Shown piece after piece: positions 8,601 to 15,471 of a DNA stretch of 64,000 bases (its first letter is position 1; each line of letters begins with the position of its first letter). The notes under the pieces are model-generated. The model was given only the letters and a program-made list of their open reading frames with translations, did not search any database and was not told the origin of the DNA. The position numbers and the translations under genes were made by a program. The DNA is taken from the NCBI RefSeq assembly GCF_002362255.1, contig NZ_LPVV01000001.1, forward strand, positions 62,001-126,000, given 5' to 3'. This DNA comes from Microbacterium sp. SZ1. Its GTDB lineage: Bacteria > Actinomycetota > Actinomycetes > Actinomycetales > Microbacteriaceae.

Positions 8601-9341
8601 TCAGCGCCCGCGCGATGCGCCGGCCTCCAATCCGAGCACAATCCGGTCCAGTCCAAATGCGAAGTTCTGGTCCCCGGTTGAGTCGGATGGCTCATTGTAG
8701 GAGCCCTCGCGAAAAAGCAGTGCGACGCGGTGCAGACCTCGGGCCTCCAGAAGACGCGAGACGACCCCGGTGATGTCGGGCGACGGATCTGTGTCGTCGT
8801 TGCTCCACGCAGAAAGGTCCCGCTGTGTAAGGAATTGCTCCCGAACGTAGCCGTCAAGAAGGACGGCCGTCCGCAACACATCATCTCGTGGGATGGGGCT
8901 CGAGTCGAGCGCGATGAGTAGTGCCTCGAGCCAGCCGAGGGCGTGCGGTGTGATCGGCACGGACAACGTGAGATCGGCGAGCCACGGATGGGCCGCATAG
9001 CGCAAACGCAGAAGCAGAGCCCATCGCTTTACGGCTTCCTGCCAGGGGAGCGTCGGATCTGGTGTCGGTGGTTCGGCGAGCGCATGCTCGCGAAGGAGCA
9101 CGTCGAGCTCTTCCCGCGACTCGAGATACCGATAGAGGGCATTCGGGGTGACCTCGAGTGATGCAGCGAGCTTTACGAGGGAGACAGCTGCCATGCCGTC
9201 GGAATCTGCGAGCAGGACCGCACGCGTAACGATCTCGTCGATTGAGAGTGACGCGCGGCGGCCGCGAGTTCCCGGTGCCGGATGATCGCCCCAGGCTCGG
9301 CGCAGGTACCTCGGCAACGCGCCCCGTTCTTCAGATGTCAC
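8601..9341 (-). CDS. TetR/AcrR family regulator with TetR_C-type domain
   Basis: A 246-residue repressor. The helix-turn-helix lies at about residues 30-75 (LSIDEIVTRAVLLADSDGMAAVSLVKLAASLEVTPNALYRYLES, given here in part), and the long C-terminal ligand domain resembles that of the tetracycline repressor class. It begins with GTG and is transcribed away from the ABC transporter genes. A perfect ACGCTT-N-AAGCGT palindrome overlaps its start and abuts the promoter of the transporter, so it most likely represses both itself and the ABC genes until a ligand, possibly the pumped compound, binds. Confidence 0.85.
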   Translation of the reverse strand: MTSEERGALPRYLRRAWGDHPAPGTRGRRASLSIDEIVTRAVLLADSDGMAAVSLVKLAASLEVTPNALYRYLESREELDVLLREHALAEPPTPDPTLPWQEAVKRWALLLRLRYAAHPWLADLTLSVPITPHALGWLEALLIALDSSPIPRDDVLRTAVLLDGYVREQFLTQRDLSAWSNDDTDPSPDITGVVSRLLEARGLHRVALLFREGSYNEPSDSTGDQNFAFGLDRIVLGLEAGASRGR

Positions 9342-9383
9342 GCTTCAAGCGTATCGACAGCGCGGCGGAAAGTCAGCTATTGT
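9340..9383 (+). promoter_or_regulatory. divergent TetR operator and ABC promoter
   Basis: The palindrome ACGCTTCAAGCGT (9340-9352) is followed by a candidate promoter for the ABC genes: TCGACA (9354-9359), 18 bp, TATTGT (9378-9383). A TetR dimer on the palindrome would cover the -35 box and the start of the tetR gene. Confidence 0.55.
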
Positions 9384-9418
9384 TCATGGGTCACACAATT
9401 AAGCGAAACGAGGATTCC

Positions 9419-10195
9419 GTGGGACCACGCGCTACGACCTCCGACTCTGGTCGCCCAGGTTTGGCGATCGAGCTGACCGGGATCGAGAAGGTGTTCGACA
9501 CCGGCTCGCGTCCGTTTGCGGCCCTGCGAGGCGTGGACCTCGCGATCAGAACGGGATCGTTCGTCGCGATCATGGGGCCCTCGGGATCGGGCAAGAGCAC
9601 TCTGTTGCACTGCGCTGCGGGTCTCGACACCCCCACCGCCGGGAGCGTATATCTCGAGGGACGTCCGCTCGCCGGACTGTCGGAAGACGCGCTCGCGAAA
9701 TTTCGGCGCCGGCACGCCGCCTTCGTGTTTCAGGCCTTCAACCTTCTGCCTACTCTGACGGTACAGCGCAACGTCGAACTCCCGATGCTGTTATCCGGCG
9801 ACAGAATCGACCGCCAGGCGGTCGCTGACGCGATCAGACGGGTCGGCCTGGACGACCGCGCGGATCGGTTGCCGGGGGAGCTCTCGGGTGGCCAACAGCA
9901 ACGGGTCGCGATCGCACGAGCCCTTACCAGTCATGCGGAGGTGATCTTCGCCGACGAGCCGACCGGAGCGCTCGACACTGAGACAGCCGCAGAGGTGCTT
10001 CGTCTGTTGAGGGCGGCAGTGTCGGAGCACCGCCGTACCGTTTTGATGACCACGCATGACCCGATCGCTGCTTCGACCGCCGACTACGTAGTGATCGTCG
10101 TTGATGGTCGCATCGCCGCCACGATCGAATCCCCGACCCCCGCCCGTGTTGCATCGACTCTCAACGAGGTCGCTGGCTCAAGGATCACACGCTGA
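9419..10195 (+). CDS. ABC transporter ATP-binding protein (MacB/LolD-type)
   Basis: A 258-residue ATPase with Walker A (GPSGSGKST), Q-loop (FQAFNLLPTLTV), signature LSGGQQQ, Walker B (VIFADEPT) and the H-loop (TTHDP). The insert and partner place it in the MacB/FtsE/LolD group that powers FtsX-like permeases for drug, peptide or lipoprotein movement. I chose the GTG preceded by AGGA at 9411-9414; an in-frame ATG at 9386 has no ribosome site and overlaps the likely transcription start. The stop overlaps the permease start codon, so the two are coupled. Confidence 0.9.
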   Translation: MGPRATTSDSGRPGLAIELTGIEKVFDTGSRPFAALRGVDLAIRTGSFVAIMGPSGSGKSTLLHCAAGLDTPTAGSVYLEGRPLAGLSEDALAKFRRRHAAFVFQAFNLLPTLTVQRNVELPMLLSGDRIDRQAVADAIRRVGLDDRADRLPGELSGGQQQRVAIARALTSHAEVIFADEPTGALDTETAAEVLRLLRAAVSEHRRTVLMTTHDPIAASTADYVVIVVDGRIAATIESPTPARVASTLNEVAGSRITR

Positions 10196-12717
10196 TGTGG
10201 GCTTTGGCGCTCACCTCCATCGTCCATCGGACCTCGGCCTTCATCGCGGTCTTTCTGGCGGCGCTTCTTGGGTCCACCTTGCTGCTTGTAGCCGGGAGTT
10301 TCTTTGAGACCGGTATCCGTCTGTCGGCTCCGACGACCCGTTTCACCGAATCTGACATGCTCGTCATGGGGGCTCCTGACTATGTCATGCTCACCGAGGA
10401 TGGCTCCGAAAGTACGGATCTGAGACCGTTCCCCGAACGGCACCGAGTCGAGGAGAGCGCTGTCGACAGCGTCGCTGGTGTGAATGGGGTCGAGTCGGCG
10501 TCTGCTGTGCTGCTTATCGATGCACAAATTGGGGTCGAGAACGGGCAGGTCCGTCCGGTCACCGTGCAGAACTCCGCATCTGCGGCCGCGGGACCCTTCG
10601 CGGAGGTCGAAGGCGTCCTGCCGCGCAACGACAGCTCGATCGCGATCAGTGAATCTCTTGCCGAGGATCTATCGGTTGGGGTTGGACAGCAACTGCAGCT
10701 CACGCTTGCGGGCACGGCATCCGACTACACGATCGACGGCGTGGTTGGAGCGGCGGCGTCGCCGGACGCGGTGTTCGTCACGGAAGGGACGGCTCGACAG
10801 GCCGCCAGATCACCCCTGATCGATGCCGTTCACGTAGAGCTGGAGCAGGGTGCCGATGCAGGCCGGGTTCGCGAAGACATCCACAAGACGCTCTCCGGCG
10901 TCGTGGTGCTGGAGGGACCCTCCAAGGGTGCCGCGGAAGATAACGGAGTGTTCGCCTCACGCTTGCCGGCAATTGTCACGGGCGCCGTCTTCGCCGGCAT
11001 CGTGCTGGTCGTTCTCGCCACTGTCATCTCCGGCACGGTGTCGCTTTCCGTCCACCAGCGTGCGCGCGAACTGAGCTTGCTCCGTGCCACAGGTGCTACC
11101 GGTCGTCAGGCCTGGAGAATGACGGTCATCGAAACCATGGTGGTCGGATGCCTTGGTGTACTCGTCGGTGTAGTTGTCGGAATCCCCACGTCTCATGCGG
11201 TGTTCAGTACGGTGTCGAGTCTGGGTCTCTTCGCGCCCTCGCTGCGTCTCGAGGTCGGACTCATCCCGGCCGCTGCAGCCATCACCGCCCCTGTTATCGT
11301 GCTGTTCCTGGCTGCGGCGTCCGCAGCGCGGCCAGTTCGACGTGCCAGGGCGATCGACGCGCTCCGCGAGGCAGACGTCGCACCGCGGCGGCTGGGAATC
11401 ATCCGCTTCATTCTTGGCGTGATCTTCGCGCTGGGTGCGATCGCTCTCGCTATCATCAGCCGACTCATGCCGCCGGCTCTCATCACGGCGACGTCCGGAC
11501 CCGCGGTCCTGGCCGGGAGCATCTCCGCTGCGCTGCTCGCGCCGATGTGGTTGCGAGCGGTCAATGGTCTGGTGCGTCGACCGGTCCGCGGTGCCTTCGG
11601 TTCCCTCGGATCTGTGGCATCCGACAGCGTCCGGATCCGGGCGGCTCAGTTGGGTGCGGTAACGGCGTGCGTCGCTCTCGTGATCGGCATCGGGGTCGGG
11701 AACCTCGCCTCCCAGAATCTCCAACAGAACGCTGCCACAACCGCCGCTGTTGCTCCCCTGAGAGGGGACGTCGTGCTGCACGTGCAGGGCCGAGCTGCAG
11801 AGATCGCTGACCGAGCGGCCAACCTCCCCGCAGTTGAGGCAGCAGGCGTGCTCGTGTCGAGCGGAGGATGGATCGAGGAACCGTACGACGCATCGCACCC
11901 TGATCGTCCCTGGACCTTCACCGGTATCAGCTCCGCCGCCGTGTTGGATTACACATCGAAGCAGGGGTCGCTGGACGATCTCACAGGTAAAACGCTCGCG
12001 CTTCCTGCCCACATCGCCGAGCAGATGGGTGTAGCCGTGGGGCACGAGGTCCGTGTGCGATTTGGAGACGGAGCGGCCGAAGCGCTACGGGTCGTTGCGA
12101 CCTTCGACGATCGGGTTGGCTATGAGCGAGTCCTGATGCCTGCCGACCTCCTTGCAGGTCACACGACCACCCGTGCTGCCTCCACCGTCCTGGTCGCGGC
12201 TGCTGAAGGAGTGAGTCCGGCCGATCTCGATAGCGCTCTCCGCGAGGCGTTCGCCGCTGATGGACTCGTCGATTTCGTCAATCCGCGTGAAATCGGCAGG
12301 ATCGCCGCGCCCGGGTCGCAGACACAAGTGATCATCAACGGCCTGATGGTGGCGATCACCGTGGCGTACGCGGCGATAGCGGTGATCAACACCCTCAGCG
12401 TGACGATTCTGTCGCGTCGGCGTGAACTCGCCCTGATTCGTCTGAGCGGCGCTACGCGGCGACAGGTCATGCGAATTCTCACCATCGAGAGCGCGATTCT
12501 CGCCGTCACGGGCGCTGTACTCGGATTGGTCGTCTCCCTCGGAGCGATTGTGCCGTCGGCCCTCGTCGTCGGCGAGTCACCCGTCTCAGCCGGGACCGGG
12601 TGGGTCGTCGGAGCGTTCTTGATTGCTGTCGCTGTACTGGTCGTTCCCGTCACGTTCGGGACCGGCCGCCGGGCCACGAGGGGGCGGCCGGCCGCTGACA
12701 GTTTGGCTCCGGAGTGA
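10195..12717 (+). CDS. FtsX-like ABC transporter permease
   Basis: An 840-residue permease with the duplicated FtsX layout: an N-terminal membrane helix, a large extracytoplasmic domain (about residues 45-240), three or four helices, a further pair of helices, a second extracytoplasmic domain (about 510-690), and a C-terminal FtsX core (VINTLSVTILSRRRELALIRLSGATRRQVMRI, quoted in part). Both FtsX cores carry the conserved REL...LRATGAT / LIRLSGATRRQ coupling segment. It forms a complex with the upstream ATPase and probably exports a toxic amphiphile or extracts it from the membrane. Confidence 0.9.
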   Translation: MWALALTSIVHRTSAFIAVFLAALLGSTLLLVAGSFFETGIRLSAPTTRFTESDMLVMGAPDYVMLTEDGSESTDLRPFPERHRVEESAVDSVAGVNGVESASAVLLIDAQIGVENGQVRPVTVQNSASAAAGPFAEVEGVLPRNDSSIAISESLAEDLSVGVGQQLQLTLAGTASDYTIDGVVGAAASPDAVFVTEGTARQAARSPLIDAVHVELEQGADAGRVREDIHKTLSGVVVLEGPSKGAAEDNGVFASRLPAIVTGAVFAGIVLVVLATVISGTVSLSVHQRARELSLLRATGATGRQAWRMTVIETMVVGCLGVLVGVVVGIPTSHAVFSTVSSLGLFAPSLRLEVGLIPAAAAITAPVIVLFLAAASAARPVRRARAIDALREADVAPRRLGIIRFILGVIFALGAIALAIISRLMPPALITATSGPAVLAGSISAALLAPMWLRAVNGLVRRPVRGAFGSLGSVASDSVRIRAAQLGAVTACVALVIGIGVGNLASQNLQQNAATTAAVAPLRGDVVLHVQGRAAEIADRAANLPAVEAAGVLVSSGGWIEEPYDASHPDRPWTFTGISSAAVLDYTSKQGSLDDLTGKTLALPAHIAEQMGVAVGHEVRVRFGDGAAEALRVVATFDDRVGYERVLMPADLLAGHTTTRAASTVLVAAAEGVSPADLDSALREAFAADGLVDFVNPREIGRIAAPGSQTQVIINGLMVAITVAYAAIAVINTLSVTILSRRRELALIRLSGATRRQVMRILTIESAILAVTGAVLGLVVSLGAIVPSALVVGESPVSAGTGWVVGAFLIAVAVLVVPVTFGTGRRATRGRPAADSLAPE

Positions 12718-13727
12718 GCACCATCTCCGATGTCGCGCATCGCGCGGGAGTGTCGAAGTCTACGGTGAGCCGCGCGCTCAATGGCCATCGTTACGTCTCA
12801 ACAGAGATCCGCGACCGGGTGGTCCGGGTCGCAGCGGAACTGGGTTACGTCGCTGATTCGTCGGCCGCGAGCCTCGCGTCCGGGCGCACGCGGATGATCG
12901 GGTTGCTCACCTCGAGAATTGACGGTTGGTATGAGGCGGAGGTCACTACCGGGGTTCAAGAGTTTCTGATCGAGATCGACCACGATCTGGTCCTGTTCTC
13001 CGGGGAAGACACCGCAGGCTCGCGCGCTCGGCTGTTCCGTCACGCGCTCCCTCGACGCCGACTCGACGGGGTGATCCTGGTGGGGACGTGCCCCTCCCCA
13101 TCTGAGACCACCGATCTCGCGTCTTCTGGCGCGGCAATCGTGACGGTGGGAACGCGAACATCGGCAGCTCCGTCGGTTGGCATCGACGAAGCCGCGGCCG
13201 GAAGAGCCATTGCGGAGCACCTGATCTCGCTCGGGCATCAACGGATTGTCTTCGTCGACTCGTCAACCATGTCAGCAGGCGCATCGGCGCGAACCGCGCG
13301 TGCCCAGGGGTTCAAGGCGGCGATGCGATCGGCGGGCCTTCCCGCACGCCTTCGCTCGGTTCGCGGCTCGGATTGGACACAAGTCGGATTCTCTGCATTT
13401 CGAAGCGCCCTCGATAGCGATACGCTACCGCCTACAGCAATCATCGGTGCATGTGATGAACTCGCGCTCGCGGTGCTCGCCGCCTCGCGATCGACAGTCA
13501 GTGAAATCCCCGATCTCAGCGTGGCCGGAATAGACGGGCACCCCCATTCCGCGCTCTTCGATCTCACCACCGTTCAACAACGGCCACGATTGCAGGGCTA
13601 CGAAGCAGCTCGTCATCTCCACAACCTTCTTACGGACCCACGTTCCCCTGTGCTGCACGTCACTGCGGACGCCCGGCTAGTGGCGCGTGGCTCGTCATCG
13701 CCGCCGCCTCAATTCCCAAACTCATGA
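12714..13727 (+). CDS. LacI family transcriptional regulator
   Basis: A 337-residue LacI/GalR regulator: HTH (TISDVAHRAGVSKSTVSRAL), hinge helix (SAASLASGRT), and a periplasmic-binding-protein-like sensor domain. The GTG start overlaps the permease stop (GTGA), so a DNA-binding repressor is translationally coupled to an ABC permease. LacI proteins normally sense sugars or nucleosides, which does not fit an obvious drug-type transporter; its target is unclear and no sugar genes are in the island. Confidence 0.9.
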   Translation: MSTISDVAHRAGVSKSTVSRALNGHRYVSTEIRDRVVRVAAELGYVADSSAASLASGRTRMIGLLTSRIDGWYEAEVTTGVQEFLIEIDHDLVLFSGEDTAGSRARLFRHALPRRRLDGVILVGTCPSPSETTDLASSGAAIVTVGTRTSAAPSVGIDEAAAGRAIAEHLISLGHQRIVFVDSSTMSAGASARTARAQGFKAAMRSAGLPARLRSVRGSDWTQVGFSAFRSALDSDTLPPTAIIGACDELALAVLAASRSTVSEIPDLSVAGIDGHPHSALFDLTTVQQRPRLQGYEAARHLHNLLTDPRSPVLHVTADARLVARGSSSPPPQFPNS

Positions 13728-13744
13728 AAGAGAAGGACGAGCTC

Positions 13745-14224
13745 ATGAACACTCACCTCTACGACGTCACCGTCACCTGGACGGGAAACCGTGGAGAAGG
13801 AACCAAATCGTATCGCGGGTATGACCGCGATCACGAGATCACTGCCGAAGGTCGCGAGCCTATTGCCGGTAGTTCAGATCCATCCTTCCGGGGCGATCCG
13901 ACGCGCTGGAATCCCGAGCAGTTGCAAGTGGTAGCACTCTCGCAGTGTCACATGCTCTGGTACCTCCACCTCGCCGCGACCGCTGGCGTGATCGTCCTGG
14001 ACTACACCGATGACGCGCGGGGCGTAATGGCGCTGAACCTTGACGGCGGCGGCCAGTTCGTTCAAGTCGTTCTCCGCCCCACGGTGACCGTCAGCGCGAA
14101 TAGTGATATCGAAACCGCCCGACGCCTCCACCTCGAGGTCCCGGCCAAGTGTTTCATCACGCGCTCGGTCAATTTCCCGGTACTCCACGAGCCGCAGATC
14201 CTCCGGGCGTCCGCCAAGCCTTGA
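13745..14224 (+). CDS. OsmC/Ohr family protein
   Basis: A 159-residue OsmC-fold protein. The two family cysteines are present at residues 68 (ALSQCHMLWYL) and 136 (AKCFITRSV), consistent with thiol-based peroxide reduction of organic hydroperoxides. The upstream strand HDVTVTWTGNRGEGT-like N-terminus is typical of the YhfA/OsmC branch. The start is the ATG after AAGGACGAG; an earlier ATG overlapping the lacI stop lacks such a site. It is the last intact gene of the island and likely cotranscribed with lacI. Confidence 0.85.
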   Translation: MNTHLYDVTVTWTGNRGEGTKSYRGYDRDHEITAEGREPIAGSSDPSFRGDPTRWNPEQLQVVALSQCHMLWYLHLAATAGVIVLDYTDDARGVMALNLDGGGQFVQVVLRPTVTVSANSDIETARRLHLEVPAKCFITRSVNFPVLHEPQILRASAKP

Positions 14225-14348
14225 AATCATGCGCCGATCGGCGCTGACGAGTATTTGACCTCTGTTCGCGCCTCGATGCTGTCCTGGTCTGTTGATCGAA
14301 AACTCCTGGCATTCCACCCGTCGTTGTCGGCCGGGAGCGAGAACTGCC

Positions 14349-14376
14349 GTGGGTTCAAATCCCACCATCACCGCCA
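14349..14376 (+). other. tRNA-Ser 3'-end fragment with encoded CCA
   Basis: A perfect 17-base T-arm (GTGGG-TTCAAAT-CCCAC), an acceptor strand CATCACC, discriminator G and an encoded CCA, but no D-arm, anticodon or 5' acceptor upstream. The sequence pattern is that of a tRNA-Ser acceptor end. It differs from both complete tRNA-Ser genes in this window, neither of which encodes CCA, so it was brought in. It directly precedes the integrase remnant, as an attachment-site tRNA end would. Confidence 0.7.
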
Positions 14377-14382
14377 TGGAAG

Positions 14383-14404
14383 CCCCCGAGAAATCGGGGG
14401 TTCT
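14383..14404 (+). terminator. rho-independent terminator after the tRNA-Ser fragment
   Basis: Stem CCCCCGA (14383-14389) pairs with TCGGGGG (14394-14400), loop GAAA, then TTCTT. It is the normal terminator of the tRNA whose 3' end precedes it and could also end the lacI-osmC transcript. Confidence 0.75.
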
Positions 14405-14429
14405 TCCGTGTCCGGGGTGGAGCGTGGTG

Positions 14430-14806
14430 CATCCGACCGAGAAGTCGATGAGGGTAACTCCACTTCCTGTGGCGACCATGGCAATGCTGGAGCGGCGTCG
14501 CGACCGCCTGGCCGAGTTCACGACTGCGCTCTTCCCGACTGTGCGCATGGACTTGAGGGACCTTCGAACACGCAGCGGGAGATTCGGGAGAGCCGAGAGG
14601 ATCTGGGCTACCCCGAGCTGTCGACTCACTCGTTCCGCAAGACGGTCGCGACGATCCTCGACAGGGCGGGGTTGTCCGCTACGGAGATTGCGGACTACCT
14701 CGGCGACGAAGACCCAAGCCTCACGATGGGGACCTACATGAACACCTTGAAAGGCGGGGCCAGGCCGGCGAGGATCCTTGAGGAACAGCTCAAGGGCCTG
14801 TCTTGA
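14430..14806 (+). pseudogene. tyrosine recombinase (integrase) remnant, truncated and frameshifted
   Basis: The C-terminal catalytic part of a phage/ICE-type tyrosine integrase in two frames. The first frame reads ...RVTPLPVATMAMLERRRDRL and TTALFPTVRMDLRD; a one-base loss near 14559 (GACCTTCG where GACCCTTCG is expected) shifts it to PSNTQREIRESREDLGYPEL, then the catalytic box STHSFRKTVATILD (H-x-x-R) and the terminal tyrosine in GTYMN. The whole N-terminal core- and arm-binding region is missing. It lies 70 bases from the right attachment repeat, where the island's integrase would be expected, and cannot be functional. Confidence 0.85.
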
Positions 14807-14875
14807 AAGTGCGGGGTTTTCGCGGGGTGTCTGACTGTTAGATCGTCTTCCGCGCAGGGCGTCAACCACGCCAGG

Positions 14876-14983
14876 GCAAAGCAAAACCCCCGCCATGTAG
14901 AAGCTAGGCGAGGGTTTCTGGACTGATTGTAATGATCAGCCTTGTGGCTCCGACGGGCGTCGATCCCGTGACCTCACGATTTT
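14876..14983 (-). repeat. right attachment site: tRNA-Phe 3' end plus terminator
   Basis: Direct repeat of 3366-3473. It forms the 3' part of the intact tRNA-Phe gene, a short hairpin (CTGAT 14923-14927 with ATCAG 14935-14939) and the terminator. In an integration model this copy was supplied by the element and rebuilt the tRNA gene. Confidence 0.85.
14883..14917 (-). terminator. terminator of the tRNA-Glu/Asp/Phe cluster
   Basis: On the minus strand CCCTCGCC pairs with GGCGGGGG around a 12-base loop and is followed by TTTTGC. It ends the tRNA transcript 28 bases past tRNA-Phe. The stem is fully retained in the left copy of the repeat (3373-3407). Confidence 0.8.
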
Positions 14984-15017
14984 CAGTCGTGCGCTCTACC
15001 AACTGAGCTACAGAGCC
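14945..15017 (-). tRNA. tRNA-Phe(GAA)
   Basis: Complete 73-nt cloverleaf: acceptor GGCTCTG/CGGAGCC, D-arm AGCTCAGTTGGTAGAGC, anticodon loop CTGAAAA (GAA), T-arm ACGGGATCGACGCCCGT, discriminator A, CCA not encoded. It is the target gene of the island; its 3' half is duplicated at the other island end. Confidence 0.97.
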
Positions 15018-15085
15018 GTGCGACCGGCGAACCTGTCGCATCTAGACGAAAGGCCCTCTCCGAGAAAAGGACCAATCGCACAGAG

Positions 15086-15159
15086 CGACCCTGACGGGAC
15101 TTGAACCCGCGACCTCCGCCGTGACAGGGCGGCACGCTAACCAACTGCGCTACAGGGCC
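15086..15159 (-). tRNA. tRNA-Asp(GTC)
   Basis: A 74-nt cloverleaf with acceptor GGCCCTG/CAGGGTC, anticodon loop CTGTCAC (GTC), T-loop TTCAAGT and discriminator G. Middle gene of a minus-strand Glu-Asp-Phe cluster; CCA is not encoded. Confidence 0.97.
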
Positions 15160-15188
15160 ATACTTGTTTTCAATTGTATCGGATGGAG

Positions 15189-15261
15189 TGACCCCAACGG
15201 GATTCGAACCCGTGCTACCGCCGTGAAAGGGCGGCGTCCTAGGCCGCTAAACGATGGGGCC
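15189..15261 (-). tRNA. tRNA-Glu(TTC)
   Basis: A 73-nt cloverleaf with acceptor GGCCCCA/TGGGGTC, anticodon loop CTTTCAC (TTC) and discriminator A. First gene of the Glu-Asp-Phe cluster; spacing to tRNA-Asp is 29 bases. Confidence 0.97.
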
Positions 15262-15471
15262 GAAGTCTGTCCCGGGGGACTTCCTTGCCGACGCTCAAGC
15301 ATAAGGGATCGTTCAGGCAAATTGCGAATCGAGGGCGCGCCGCCCACGTCCCGGGCGTGTTCGGTAGGACGATGGGAGGCGCTGAGCTGCGCCCGCGCTC
15401 CGATCTGCATCTGTTGCTGGTGTGACGGTTGTTGTTAGTGTGGCATCTGTGAAACCGGCGGAAGGGGCCGC

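Larger units (their letters stand above)
3366..14983. mobile_element. tRNA-Phe-targeted genomic island (decayed integrative element)
   Basis: About 11.5 kb bounded by two direct copies (offset exactly 11,510 bp) of a 108-bp sequence made of the tRNA-Phe 3' half and its transcription terminator. The right copy is part of an intact tRNA-Phe gene; the left is a truncated tRNA. This is the classic footprint of tyrosine-recombinase integration into a tRNA gene, and a frameshifted, N-terminally truncated recombinase lies at the right end. Cargo is regulators, efflux and detoxification-type enzymes; no replication or transfer genes are recognisable. The integrase is broken, so the island is probably fixed unless a related enzyme acts on it. 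Confidence 0.85.

Noticed and set aside
9386..9418. ATG start for the ABC ATPase
   Set aside because: It lacks a ribosome site and overlaps the predicted transcription start; the GTG 33 bases later has AGGA at the right distance.
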